From the NCBI GenBank assembly GCA_030533445.1, contig CM060069.1, positions 27,359,837 through 27,423,836 on the forward strand: DNA of 64,000 bases, in the 5' to 3' direction. This stretch comes from Cyprinodon diabolis (taxonomy: Eukaryota > Chordata > Actinopteri > Cyprinodontiformes > Cyprinodontidae). Both the position numbers and the translations under genes were made by a program. The notes under the pieces were generated by a model, which did no database searches, was not told the DNA's origin, and was given only the letters and a program-made list of their open reading frames with translations. Below, piece by piece: positions 11,691 to 24,351 of this stretch (the stretch's first letter is position 1; each line of letters opens with the position of its first letter).

Positions 11691-12407
11691 TGCTGCACCA
11701 AAATGGGTTTGCAAAATTAACTCAGGGAGGCTAATGATAAATGGCCACAACACTATTCAGATTTTTATTTGCAAAAAGTAAAAGAATCTATAACACCCCC
11801 ACCCCCATCCCCAGGGCTCTGGGTGAAGTAGAATTAGCCAAGGTTGGACTGCAAGTCAAGGTTGGTCTAATTTAAAGCTGTTTTTACTTAAGAGAAAAAA
11901 CACATAATGATAAAAATAAGAGAAAAGTGGAGGGAGGTGGGAACAGGTGGCATCTTTCATCTGGATAACAGATGTACTCAGCCAGAATTATCACATTCTA
12001 CACCATAAGATACATTACTTTTACACACTATAAGCACACAAAGGCTTTAACACCTATGCTGAATAAAGCCATATTGACATTTTAATATCCCCGAATGGTT
12101 TGCTGTAGACATGTGATTTTGCTGGAAATGTATTCTTTTTTTTAGGCCATTGTTAGTTTGCAACAAACATTTGCCATAACTGAATAATATCTTTATGTAT
12201 GTAAATTAATTTCAGTGGTCCTAACATATATGAGTGAGCAGTTCTTTGAAATAATGAGTATTTGATTCGGAGCCATAGGGTTTAGGATTTCCTAACATAG
12301 GTTAAAAAGCATTTCATGATTAAAAACACCAAAAGAAAAAAAAAGTTGAAAAAGAAGTTATAGTTAAGTGCTTTTTATTGGCCATAAACAGATGGTAGCT
12401 GTATGAG

Positions 12408-12448
12408 TGTGTGTGTGTGTGTGGGTGTGTGTGTGTGTGTCTCTGTGT
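12408..12448. repeat. (GT)n microsatellite
   Basis: GTGTGT runs interrupted by GTGGGT and TCTCTG over about 40 bp. Confidence 0.9.
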
Positions 12449-15319
12449 GAGTGATGTTACCTTGTGGGGGAAGGGGGTACAGTTAAGGTCTTTTAGAGCT
12501 CAACCTTTTTTCCCCTCTGATTTTCCCTTTGATTCCTGGAACACTTAAAACTGCCCACATGGGTAGATGCTCTTACACACAAACACACACAGAGCTAACT
12601 AGAACTGGATGCTAATAAGTTGGGCAACAGCTCAGATGTTTAATGCTGTATTCAGTTAAGCAACACAAACGCAGCTCCACCACTTTACCTCCTGTATGTG
12701 AATATGCCTCGTTTTTTTTTATTGGAACAGCTAATAGACAGTCATAAAAAAAGACTTAATATGTGCAAATAAAATATGCATTGAAGTTTTATTCTTTTGG
12801 AACCTGAGCTGATTATGCAGAAATTCTGCTCTGAGTAGGGGCATCATTCGGATTAAGAACTTTAGGTCTTTTTATGGACTAAAACTGTATGTTTGAGTCG
12901 TAAAAAGAAAGACACAAAGACATGCATTTCAACATTGCAACTTCTTAACATAATGTCAAATTAAATATGGCAGCCACCTGATGCATTATTCTTCAAATAC
13001 AAATATGGATGACTCATACATTTATCCATATGTATTAGTTCAGGTCTATACAGAACTAATGGAAAATTCATTTTGAACTAACAAGTTGAAAATAGAGAGC
13101 TACATTTAGTAACATTCATCTATGTACAGTCAAAGTTGATCAATGTAGATATTATAGGTAGATGTATTATGATTTTCTAAGTATAATCTGAAAAAGAAAA
13201 TATGCAGTTAGGTTCAAAAATACTGAAAAATGAAACTTATGTGCAATGAGAAAGTCTGTCAACTGGGAAAAGGTATGATGCCTTTAAAAAGAATGCATAT
13301 CTCTTTTTCCTTTTTTACATTAACTCATGTTACAGCAACAAAACTTGGTGGCTGTAACATGAATGGTGTTGGTATTTTATTTGAAATGTCCAACAGCTAC
13401 TGTGGGGGGTTTTTATTGCATGTTTACCTGCTTTGGATGTATATTGAGCGTCTTTGTCCTGCTAGAAGGTAAGTCAGTCTCAAGTTTTGTGCAAGTTTGA
13501 TCTGTTTTTTTTTGTTGTTGTTGTTTTTAGAATTGCCAAATATTTAGCTCAATTTATCTTCCCATTATCTTTGACTTTTTTCCTCTTCTTTGCTAAAGAG
13601 AGTATGATTCATCAAGGGTAATAGTGGTGCATGCCAAAGAGTTCAATTTCTGCTCCTCATGAAGACACACACATTGAGGCTGTGTTTAACTATTATTTTT
13701 TTTCATCCAGACTATACTGACAGGACATAAAATGACAAAAATACTTCACAAATAGTATGGTAACAGATTTTGCTAAACAAAATATGGTAAGTCTTTGTGA
13801 GAGCAGGTCAGCTATTAAACAATATGAAATTATTCTTTGCTCTAGCCTGATAAATGTTCAGTATTTTAAGTATATTACAAGCAGCTTTGACAACAACCGC
13901 ATAGCAATTCTTATAAAAATAAACACTAAACGTTGCACAACTTGATTCTATTTTCAATCTGACGTTTTCACATTCTTCATGGATTGTTCAGATTCCTCCT
14001 GCTAAATTGTGGTTTCCTTTGCCATGCCGATTTCTTTTTACATTTTTGTTAGTTACAGAGAGAAGATGAATGTGCTTTTCTTGGTTTAGAAAATACAATA
14101 AATATATACAATTTAAGCTGTTGAACTGAACTAATAACCACAAAGAAAAAGAACCCAGCATAATATAATGTGATACATTACAAAACAGAACTGCATTTCT
14201 ATCAATTATCCTTTTAATCTATTTTTAATATAAGTATTTTATGCATCATTGTTACACTCTGAATTGTCAGTAATGAAATATGTATGCATTAATAGCATAG
14301 TGTGCTGCCATAAGTTCAGTTTCTGAAAGGGATATAAGAATCTTTTTAAACACAGTTGTTGGGCAGTTTTGAACATAAAATATAATAGGAATATCTGCAG
14401 CTATTAGACTGGGGATCACACACTGAGATACATATATAATTATCTATTTATCTAGTATCTGTTTATTAAAAAAGATTTGCAATGATTAGGAAAAATGTAA
14501 CCTGACATCATATTACTTGCTAAAATTTAATGTTTAAACAGAGAGAGTGCTGATATTAGTATGTGGTACCAAAACATCTATGGTTTCGTTAGAAGTGGAT
14601 AAAAAAACATGTGCTTTAGAATAACTAAGACACTGTTAAACTCCCCTCTGACTTGGTTTACAATAAGCACTGCATCACCGTAGATTAAAGCATTTGTCTA
14701 CCTTCTGTTTTTATTCACTTCTAAGAATAGTAGAGGTAATCTGCTCAGAATTAGTGTTACAGACAGTTTTATCAATATTGATATAATCGTAAACTAAACA
14801 AGGCCGGAATGGAAAGTTTTTCCCTTCCAGCCTCCTTATGTCTCTACGTACATGTCTTATTTTCCACTCGTCAAAACCAACCAAAAAAAACCCAGCTTTT
14901 TTAAATTTTGGTTAAAATATTTTGATTAATTTTAGTGTTTGCTCATCCTGAAAATTGTGATTCTACCTCCTACATTTATCCCACATACCTTTGTAAACTT
15001 TTCATTTTTTCTGATGTCACACCATATTCTGCCTTAATTTTTTTATACATCCCTTTACATCATTTCCTTCCACTGGCCTCCCTATGTTTCTCCCACCTAT
15101 TCTTTTTTTGCATCGCAGCCACAGACCCATCAGTGCTTTTGAGTCCAGAATTGTATATCCATTAGTCAGTGTTATCTTTGTGTCAACAGTTCCTCTCAAA
15201 TATTTACAATTGGCTCAAGTTGGGAGACAGATAACCAGGGATGGGATGATTCACCCTTTGTTAACAAAAGTCCCCCCAAAGACACACTGAAGTACTGAGA
15301 AAAACATGCACAGAAGTAA

Positions 15320-15340
15320 GGGGGGGGGGGGGGGGGGGGG
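15320..15340. repeat. homopolymer of 21 G
   Basis: An uninterrupted G run follows CAGAAGTAA and precedes TAACAAAAC. The length could be inaccurate because such runs are hard to sequence. Confidence 0.9.
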
Positions 15341-16639
15341 TAACAAAACAACCTAAACATGTTAAGTATACTGAAGTACTTGACCTTTTACAAGTACTTG
15401 ATGTTTATTCAGAATCGGTTAAAACAGGAAGTATTCAACCAGAAAGTAGCTGTGTTTGGGCAAATTGAGATACATTTCTATACTATGCCAATCAGTTATA
15501 TTGAATAAGGCAGGCAGGAATAGAGCAGGGATAAATGAAGCAGTCTGTTAAGCTCAGGCTTGTGGTTTTGGATGATTAACTATTAACTCATGTACATTGA
15601 TCACTGCATGGTGCTAAAAACAAGGCTCCGTCTGATCGTCAGATCTGCTGAGGATACATAGACGGTCTTTGAAATATTTAGAAAATAAAATCATAAAAGA
15701 AATGTGTTTTGCATTATTATCCCTCTTAAATTAATACTTCAACATCTTTGCTTGCAAAGTGTCTACTTAGCTTTGCAAATACAGGGACTGAAATTCTGTT
15801 ATATTCTTCTTAAAAGAAAAGCTTAAGCTCTGTTTCATGGGATAGAGAGCATTTGCAAACATTTTGAATTCTTACCCCAAGTTTGTATTTATATTTATGC
15901 AACAACATAATTCGATTGCTTTGCTTGTATTTATGTTCATTATCCTGCTGGAAGGTGAACAGTCTTTGCAGCTTTTGACAGTGTTTTTCTTCTTCTTTTT
16001 TTTTTGTATTGTTCTGTATGTAGTTCCCTCTGTGTTCGTCCGAAACTCCAATCAGAGTAATTTGTCCTGCTAGAGAAAAACAGCCATTGCATGATACTGC
16101 AAACACATTGTGACAGCATCGGAATAGTACGTTTATGGTAATTGATACTGTTAGTTTTAGTTTTCTTTCTCACAGAGTTTTGCATTAATCAAATATCTGA
16201 AACTATACAGAACATATTTAGCAGCGATGCTGAGATGAGGCCTCAGGAGGCATTGAGCCACATTAGCCAGTTGCTTCAGAAAATTTCTCAGAGATTCATT
16301 TGCACATGAAAAATGATTGTTGAGGCCTTTGCTTGAGTCTATTGGAATTTCTCAAAGTCAGGCTGTATCATGTTAAATGGAGAAATCAAAGAACATGATC
16401 CTCTCAGTGCTGCCTGCTTTGTCTAACTTACGGTGTATTTGTTGAAGTAGATGCATGAGGGCGTCTTCGGTTGTGATTTTAATTACTCCCTCCTGTCCTC
16501 TAGACCTGTGCTTTCACTATGACTGACTGTATGTACGCTCCTTCATCCCTTGTTATAAAAAACGTCTCAGGGCTCATCTGCTTAGCTGTTTATTTCCTAA
16601 ACATGAAGCTAGTTTACAATTACCTTCTCCAACAGAGTT

Positions 16640-17150
16640 AGGATGATTGGATTAGTGCTTCTATTTGCTTTTTGGGTGTTGGCCTCTATCCTATCAAAAG
16701 CTTTCTTCCTGTTAGGAGGAATTTCCTTCCACTGTCACTGTATGCATCCTCATACAGTGTGAAGTATTTCGCCAAGGTAAATGACACTGTTCTTTGTGTT
16801 TGTCTGTTTGACTTGATTGGACTGACTAGGGAAAGTGCCTTTAGAGGACATGGATTGCCACTATATGGATAAACTGAATTGAATCCATATAAAATTAACT
16901 GACTTTATTCAAATTGAATTAAGCTTAATTTGATTTAACTGAACTAATTTAAATAACACTGAATTAAATTTCAAGCTCAACTTGACCTGAATAGTATCTA
17001 ATAAAATAGGACTTCATTAAACTAAACTAACTGGAATCGAAACATTTGAAAACATTGAACATGACTAAATTTGGCTTGATATAATGAAGCTAACCTAATG
17101 TTAATTAGATTAAACTTGATAGTAATCTGAATTAAACTGACTTCACTCCT
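16640..17150 (+). repeat. retroelement 3' end with expanded TGAAT-type tail
   Basis: The block TTCCTGTTAGGAGGAATTTC CTTCCACTGTC, then GACTTGATTGGACTGACTAG, GTGCCTTTAGAGGACATGGA and ACTATATGGATAAACTGAAT resembles the 3' portion of a common teleost retroelement that ends in (TGAAT)n. From 16868 to about 17145 the tail has decayed into about 280 bp of TTGAA/ACTGAA/TTAAACT variants. An open frame at 16672-16872 is within it. Confidence 0.55.
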
Positions 17151-17334
17151 TATAGAAGCCTGAGGTATGTATCCATGACACAAGATCACTGTTTTTAATC
17201 TCTAGAAGGAAATAATATTTTGTCCATCTTGAGATGACATGAAACACATAGCAGTAGAAGATTGATGGATGAATGGAAGAACAGATGAACATAGACTACA
17301 AATAGTGTCATACCCACTGAGCCGTGTGCAGTTT

Positions 17335-18540
17335 TGGTAGTGCTGTGATTCCCAGATGCTACTGGGCAGGTGTTGTTTGTCAGCTCCTTATCAGGAGGCT
17401 TTTTAGGAGCTGGACCAGGAGGAAGGCCTTCAAGTGTCTGGGATATTTGAGTAGCAAAAGTGACAAAGTATCTTCTTGATTAATCTTGTTCTTAGGCTTC
17501 TTTTTTGAATCCTCCTAAAATATCCTGGAGTCAAAGTATTTACATTTAAGTGTTAAGCATAGTTCCCCTGCCTGCCAAGTGATGACTCCATGAACTCTCT
17601 GCTGAAAAACCTGATCTCCTCCATTGTGGCAGGTCCATCTATGCCAGCCTGTCCACCCTCCTATGTTCCCTGGATTTCCTGCAAAACCAGTAGTGATCAG
17701 ATCAATCACATAAACTCTTCTTCCAGCCTCAGCTCAGTGGGAAGCACATAGCTCCCAGATTAAACCTTGTCTCCGGAACTGTAAGTACAAGTATCATTTT
17801 CACTGTAATCCATCTTCTTAGAGTCTTAGGGAAGTCATATCTAAATGTCAAATCATTCTGGCTTAAACATGTATATAAATGTACTCTTTATCAGACGATA
17901 TTGTCCAAAAATGTAGAAAATTTCTATTTAAAAAAAATCCTGTCTTAAAATCTGTGGGTGTTTTTTTTTGTTATCTTCTGCAGGCCAGTTAGTTATACAT
18001 CAGCCTGTACACCTAAATTCAGCCAATCATATATCAACTGTCACCTGTCAATCAATTTTTTCGCTCATAGCATCTTGATTCATTTGTTGCAGCTAATATA
18101 AGCAACGGTTGAAATAGGAGATAAGAATCATTTACTTTACCATTGAGTTACGTCCCAGTGTTCACGGGAATGGACGTCTGTGTCTTTGGCAGGCGTAGAG
18201 CTAAGAGAACTGGCAGTGTTGCGAGGCAAGGGCTCAAACATCTACGGCTGTAAGCTTTCTACACTAAACAAAGATTCTTGCGAACCTTCGACCAATCACA
18301 TTCAATTTATTTACTCATGTAAAGTCGGTACCACTTGGGAGAATTTGGAAATGCAACGGTTGGAACGGCCTTTTCCCTATGACTTTAAAGCATCTAATGA
18401 CCTACCTCTCCAGTCCAGAGTTCGCCGCACTGATCTCATCCCGGGTCCTGATTCCCACATTCACTTCTTGAAAAAAACTTTTTTTTAAACCGAACACCTG
18501 TCTCTGTTGATGTTGCCTGCTTCCAGAGCTACTAGCCAAG
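17335..18540 (+). repeat. possible further pol II-unit-like repeat; otherwise unassigned
   Basis: Begins near GTGCTGTGATTCCCAGATGC and ends near TAAACCGAACACCTGTCTCT TGTTGCC-type text after an A/T run, an order like the LTR-like units at 5344 and 6290. No direct sequence identity with those copies was established by eye. The open frame at 18180-18488 has no known domain. Confidence 0.25.
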
Positions 18541-19435
18541 AATTAGAAAAAAAAAAATAGATGACAAAGGTAAGAGGGGGGTTATCTGCAGAAAATGCAC
18601 AGGTCTAATTTACAGTAACATCAAACAAAAACAAAACCAGAAAAAATCCACCTACATAAAATGTATTTCAGACAATACAAAGAGAATAAAAAGATGATTC
18701 AGTTTATAAACTTGCCATCCAATTTGAAAAGAAGTTTCTGTTGTGGATGAGAATTTCAGTGAGTAAGAAAAAAAACATTTAAACTATTTTCTGTCCTTTC
18801 TCCAACATTGGTTACTTAATTTACTCACAATGCATCAGGGACACATTCTTTCCGAACCACGGATCAGGCAGTAGCAGCCGAAGCTAAAAAAACAAAACTA
18901 AACATACACTGGAAATGTATACTGGCAGTGGAAGAAAGGCCACCCCAGGTTAACCACAGACATGTTGCACATATCCGCATCCCAACACCTACTGCTGGGG
19001 ACACCCACTGACAGCACAGATCCAAAGGTCATAGAGAAAATAAGCAGATACTGTGGATCTACAAGATGAAGCACATGTCACAAGCAGACTCTAACTTTAG
19101 GCTGTACACTTTAACACACACTGATGCAAATATGTAGACTCTGAGAAGCAGACTGAGTCACTTGTATTTCAAATTGATAAACAGTGTTTGAGACAGTTGG
19201 TTTGACTGTGATTTCATTCTGACTCCTTAAGCGCAAGATTTCTTATGGTTTCAGTAAAGCTTTTTAAAGGCAAACATAAAGCGCTCCAAAACATGGACAT
19301 ACTACTCTGTACATGAAACTTAAAATGCTGAATTATTGCAGGGTGAGCACTGGTTTTGCGTGTTCTAAAAAGAAAATTATTTTTTCTTCCTAGTAGGAAA
19401 TAATTCAACTTTATTGATTTCACATTTACCTCTGT
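18541..19435. other. no recognised feature
   Basis: Unremarkable AT-rich sequence. Confidence 0.4.
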
Positions 19436-20035
19436 AGCTGTTGGGCTGGTACAAAGATAACAGCCTGATCCTGAACATGGAGAAGACGAAGGATATCATC
19501 TTGGACTTCAGGAAGAACCGGCCTAACCACGCTCCACTGGTCATCAACAGCTCAGCTGTAGAGGTGGTCAACAGAACAATTCCTGGAAGTGCACATCACA
19601 AACACCCTCACCTGCAATGTAAACACCACCTCAATGGTCAAAAGGGCACAGAAGCGCATGTACTTCCTGCAGAGGATGAGGAGAGCCCACCTGCCCCCAC
19701 CCATCCTCACCACCTTCTACAGAAGCACCACAGAGACTGTTCTGACCAGCTGTCTCACTGTGTGGTGTGGAGGCTGCAAGCCTCAGACTGGAAGAAAGTG
19801 AGGAGAGTGGTGAGAACAGCAGAGATCATCAGGGCTCCTCTTCTCTCCATAAAAGCCATTTCATCCCAGCGCTGTCTGTCCAGAGCCCGTAACATCATAA
19901 ATGACCCCTCACACCCCCAACATGGACTGTTCTCCCTGCTGCCCTTTGGAAAGAGACTTCAAAGCATTGAATGCAGGTTCTGCAGATTCCACAACAGTTT
20001 CTTCCCCACTGCCATTAGACCGCTGAATATTTTGA
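19436..20035 (+). pseudogene. LINE reverse-transcriptase C-terminal fragment (Rex1/CR1/L2-like)
   Basis: Three frame pieces on the plus strand join into one recognisable protein segment. WYKDNSLILNMEKTKDIILD FRKNRPNHAPLVINSS runs from 19444. After a shift, VKRAQKRMYFLQRMRRAHLP PPILTTFYRSTTETVLTSCL TVW runs from about 19638 in the frame of 19589-19801. After a return to the first frame, VRRVVRTAEIIRA...RCLSRARNIINDPSHPQHGL FSLLPFGKR...RPLN ends near 20030. This is the thumb/C-terminal part of a jockey-superfamily RT; the catalytic YxDD and endonuclease are absent, so it is a truncated, frameshifted relic. An AT-rich run follows. Confidence 0.85.
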
Positions 20036-21419
20036 AAAATGGGTTATTGTATTCTATTTTATTATATTTATTATATTTTATCATTATAAAAAAAAGAAAA
20101 AAAGTTAGAGCTGTAAATTTACAGTCATTTTTACTATTTTTCAAGGCTGCACTTATATATGCTATGAATTGTTTGGGCCAAACCAAGAATAATAAGGGTC
20201 ATATTGTAACTGTATTGCCCAAATATTCACATTGTCCAGATTTTGTTTTTTAGCAGAATTGATTTTTCAAAGAACTGTCCTCAGTCACTCCATAGGATGC
20301 TGATGGGAGCTAAAGCAAACAAAAGAGCACAGAGTTCACTACCGGATATTAGCAGTAAGTGTATGAGCAAATGAGACCTTACAAATAACAGAAAAGATAG
20401 ATTTAAGTGTTTATTTTGGTTCATATCTATGAAACATCCCTGTTTTTTACTCTTTTACCTTGAATTAGATAAAATAGGAGTTGAATAAAATAGATTTAAA
20501 ATCTAAATTAGTGTAGATTTATGTATTTTAAGCAGCCACACCTTCTTTATGGGCTAACATAACCAAGTAGATCATGATACAAAAACTTCACAACTGATGC
20601 AAAAACATGGATCAATGAATATGTAAGTATGACAAGATTTGAAATGATCTAAACTCTCTTTTTTAATAAAAAAATAGTAAAAACCCTTTGTTCTGGGTGA
20701 AAATGTGAACAGATTTGAACAACACTTTTAAAACTCAAACTTCATGTGGCATACTTAATGCCATGCTCTTTTGTTTTTCTCATTCTAAAAATTCATAAGG
20801 AATGAATTCATTCGAAAAATCTTTATATTAACAAAGAGGTAAAAAACCAAAATGGTCTACCTGTTTAAGGCTGTGCTTTGTTTTGGTTTTGTTTGGATGA
20901 TAAATAAGGATTCTGTAGAATTATAATATTTTCTTTTGAATAATTGATATATTTAATCATGTTTAATGAACTGAGTTTAAAGCCATACATGTTTTAGCTT
21001 GTAAATCAAAACTGTCCCCATATGAAAAACTCTACAGAATTGCAATGAAGTTTCAATTTCCATGACTGTGATTTATGCTGGTTGACAGATGCTGATGTCT
21101 GGTAAAAGTGTACTTCCAAGACTAACCTAAACTACAGCGAAAGTTATGTTATCACATGTATTTCTGTCACTAATTAACTCAGTGCCAGTCAGTAACGTTT
21201 TACTGGGCATTGCTGAAACCTTTATGGATCAGAGTCTTCAGCATTGGCTGTTAGCAAGATTCTAACATTAGCTTTAGCTTCTGGGTGTAAAACACTCAAA
21301 CATAATGTACTTCGTACAACTAAAAAACAAAAAGCTACAGTTTAGTTCACTGTAGATCACTGCTATGCAACTGGGCAATAAGTGCATAATACTTAGTTGG
21401 AACCGCAGCCTTCTCTTAA
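20036..21419. other. no recognised feature
   Basis: Low-complexity T/A sequence to about 20110, then ordinary AT-rich intergenic DNA. Confidence 0.4.
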
Positions 21420-21738
21420 TTAAAGGTATAGGGGAGGATTTTCACAATAAAAAAAAAAAAAGCAACCATATACCCGCTCTCCAGAGGGCATACCTATTAA
21501 ATGTGTGCGAGGGCGTGCACAAGCCAATTTCTCCTCTTGCACGCTCTGTTTAAACTGATCTTTGCATCTCTCATAAAAGCTTAATTTCCTAAAGATTTGC
21601 ATTTTTATGTCAGACACTAACACCAGTAAGTGAAAGTGAGGATGAACACGTAGGACACCGTAGAATGATTGACAATTAGGAGGACCACTTATTTTGATGA
21701 TCCACCCGGAAAAAGAACATCCTCTTCTATACCTTTAA
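21420..21738. mobile_element. TTAA-flanked MITE (Kolobok- or piggyBac-type)
   Basis: TTAA (21420-21423) precedes AGGTATAGGGGAGGAT, and the right end reads ATCCTCTTCTATACCT followed by TTAA (21735-21738). The terminal inverted repeats match in 14 of 16 positions and the element is 311 bp (21424-21734). TTAA duplications are used by piggyBac and Kolobok families; the AGG start favours Kolobok. No coding capacity. Confidence 0.72.
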
Positions 21739-23139
21739 GCATAGGCGACCTTCACTGAATATCACATTACTGTTGCAGTTAAGACTTTTTGCATATTCTA
21801 GGTCTGTTCAGTTCTAGATTTTCATCTATAAAGCACATTGCCGACATTTAACGAGTTTTAAACAATTTATGACCGCTCATCTTTAATTAAAAATCTTGCC
21901 AAAATCTTTGTATAATCTATTATCTTCATGACAAGCTTGGGGAATGATCAAGTCCGCTGGGAACAAAGACTTGTTTTCTCCCACTAAGCACAATATAATG
22001 ACACCAGAGGAACTATGCCAGGATTTTATAATACTTACATCAGACCCATCATTTCACTTTTGATGATGAAGGTTCTTAGGGTTTTTTTTTTTCTTTTTAT
22101 TTATGCAGGCTGCATTAGTAAACCTTATACCTCCATTTACCTCAGGGTAATCATGGGACACCCACATACTAGCACACAAACACACATATATAGGCCCAAT
22201 ATACTTATTTTTTCCAGCCTGACTCTGGCAAGCACACGCTAAGTTGTGACGAGCAACATTTTAAGCCTCACACAAACACAAAGCGACATGATTCAATGCA
22301 CAAGTAAAACAAAGAACAAAAAGCTCAGAAAATTATCTGCCTGGAAAACTTGAAACAAACATCTTGAACTAATGTTAGCAGATGATGGAAAATAATCTTT
22401 GGCAGGGGATAACTAACATTAGTCTTGCCTATTAGTTATCAGGCTTTATTAATAACCATAATAGTTACAAACTGCCTTCATATGTAAAAACAAACACAAG
22501 CTTAGACATAAGCACACAGGCTTTGCTTATCTTTATGTAAACACAATATACACAAAACTTTCAAATATTTAATAGTACATTCTTTAAAGATGTAAAATAT
22601 GCATGTTCTGCATTTGGTTCTTGGTCCATCACTGCGTAATCCTGAATATGAGCTACATAAACCACATATTCTTATCTAATTTGTTATTAAATCTTCATTC
22701 AACCATAGATAATGTTTTAACTTTGCATTCATTAATCAGAATATTTTTTTCCATTCTTATAGGATGAGGCATCAGTCCCAATCTACACTGCATATAACTG
22801 ATAAAAAATAATACACTAAGGCTCTAACAAGCATCAAAATAGCAGTATGGATTTATTTGAAATGTATTTGTGTACATTAATATTTCTAGCTACAACATAT
22901 GAATTCCCTCATGCATTTAATCTCTTCTGTTTTAACTAAGAAAAAATGGAATTTGGTTCATGATAATATTTTTTAAAACCTTGTAAACACAAATAAGTTA
23001 TGATTTTTTTATGTGAAACGCAGCTGCATGGCTCTATAGAGGTCTGAGGCTGAATTTGTTTTGTCAGGGACTCCAACAATGACCTTGACCAGTGCAGAGT
23101 TATATTTAAAATGTACCTATAGTTGTATGTTTTATATTG
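21739..23139. other. no recognised feature
   Basis: AT-rich intergenic sequence with a short ACACAC/TATA stretch near 22170-22190. The open frame at 22015-22242 lacks a domain. Confidence 0.4.
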
Positions 23140-23430
23140 AGCCAATCAGAATCAAGTTTATTGCCAAGTAGGTTAGCATTTAGAAGGCATTTCACTTGGT
23201 GTTGATGGTGCAGACATATTAGATATGTATACAGAATAGAGGATCTATAGTTATATGAGACATACAATATACAATATATAGTATATAGCCCTATACTCTA
23301 TACAAATTAGGCTGTGCATTAATGTAACAAAGGATGTCTGGAGATGCTACACTAGTGTAGCTTCTAGGTCGTGGTAGCGGATGGGAAGAAACTGTTCTTC
23401 AACGTCAAACGTCAGTGCAGAACTAGTAAA
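23140..23430 (-). repeat. LINE-type 3' end, minus strand
   Basis: The AATCAAGTTTATTGCCAAGT start, the GGCATTTCACTTGGTGTTG block and the GGGAAGAAACTGTTCTTCAA end are typical of the reverse complement of a teleost non-LTR 3' region; the minus strand reads AATAAACTTGATT at its end. An internal TATAGTATATAG-rich patch (23270-23300) has expanded. Confidence 0.55.
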
Positions 23431-24349
23431 AAGGAAGACACGTCCCTGTTGGTAGCTAGATAAGCTCAATTGACTTAAATAATTAAATTAAAGCCAATGC
23501 AGAGTTCAAGTTTAAATACAGCAAATTCTTAACACTACATTACAAGTCACACTAACTGGACTTTGCACGACTCCACTGCAGTTTCTGTAGACGCCCACTG
23601 CAGCAGCTGAGAAACGTCTCATTCTGATCACTGAAACCCAGAAACACACAAACACACACATTAACCCACCGAGATAATAATAAACTGACACACCATTTAG
23701 CACAGATGAACACACACAGGCAGGTCATGGCCTCTTATTAATATTTCCTATTCTGGAGAGCTCTTTTGGCAGATTGCTCTGAACTGCTGCAGTGTGTGGC
23801 CTGGCTGAACAAACACATAAGAGTTTTTCAAAAAACACCATAAATTAACTTTTATTACATTTACAAGAAATGAGTCAGTGAAGTGTCACACTAATGAGGG
23901 GTTTCCCTGCTTCTAGCTTAGTTTTTTCCCCCTATCTGTATATTTTATCATTTGGTTGTGCGTCTAACTTTAAGCTGTTCTCTCTGAGTCATCTCTTGCA
24001 AATTTGCAGCATTACATACTGTTTGGTTTGTTTTCTATATTTTATAAATAAAATCTGCTTATTTAAAGATTTGCAACTGATGACTAATTTCAGATGATTT
24101 AGTTATATATATAAAAGGTTGATGCAGTCACTACTATTTACAGTATTTAGTACCATTTAATGTAATCTAAATTCTGTCAAATTTAATCTTATTTAAGAAT
24201 TACTTACCCTTGGTCATACTAGAAGGAAAATGTCAAACCATTTTCAGGTTTTACAACAGTCCAACAGTTGGATTTCAGTCTGGACTTATTCTACCAAACC
24301 TTACAACCAAGTATTCTGTAAAGCAAGACCTTTTCTTTTTGGCTATAGC
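23431..24349. other. no recognised feature
   Basis: Contains a short ACACACA-rich segment near 23640-23665. No gene or family recognised. Confidence 0.4.
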
Positions 24350-24351
24350 TA

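Larger units (their letters stand above)
11700..16639. other. AT-rich intergenic sequence with simple repeats
   Basis: No gene recognised. It contains a (GT)n tract (12408-12448), a G21 run (15320-15340) and poly-T near 15994. Open frames such as 13230-13472 and 14935-15290 show no domain and typical AT-rich composition. Confidence 0.45.
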
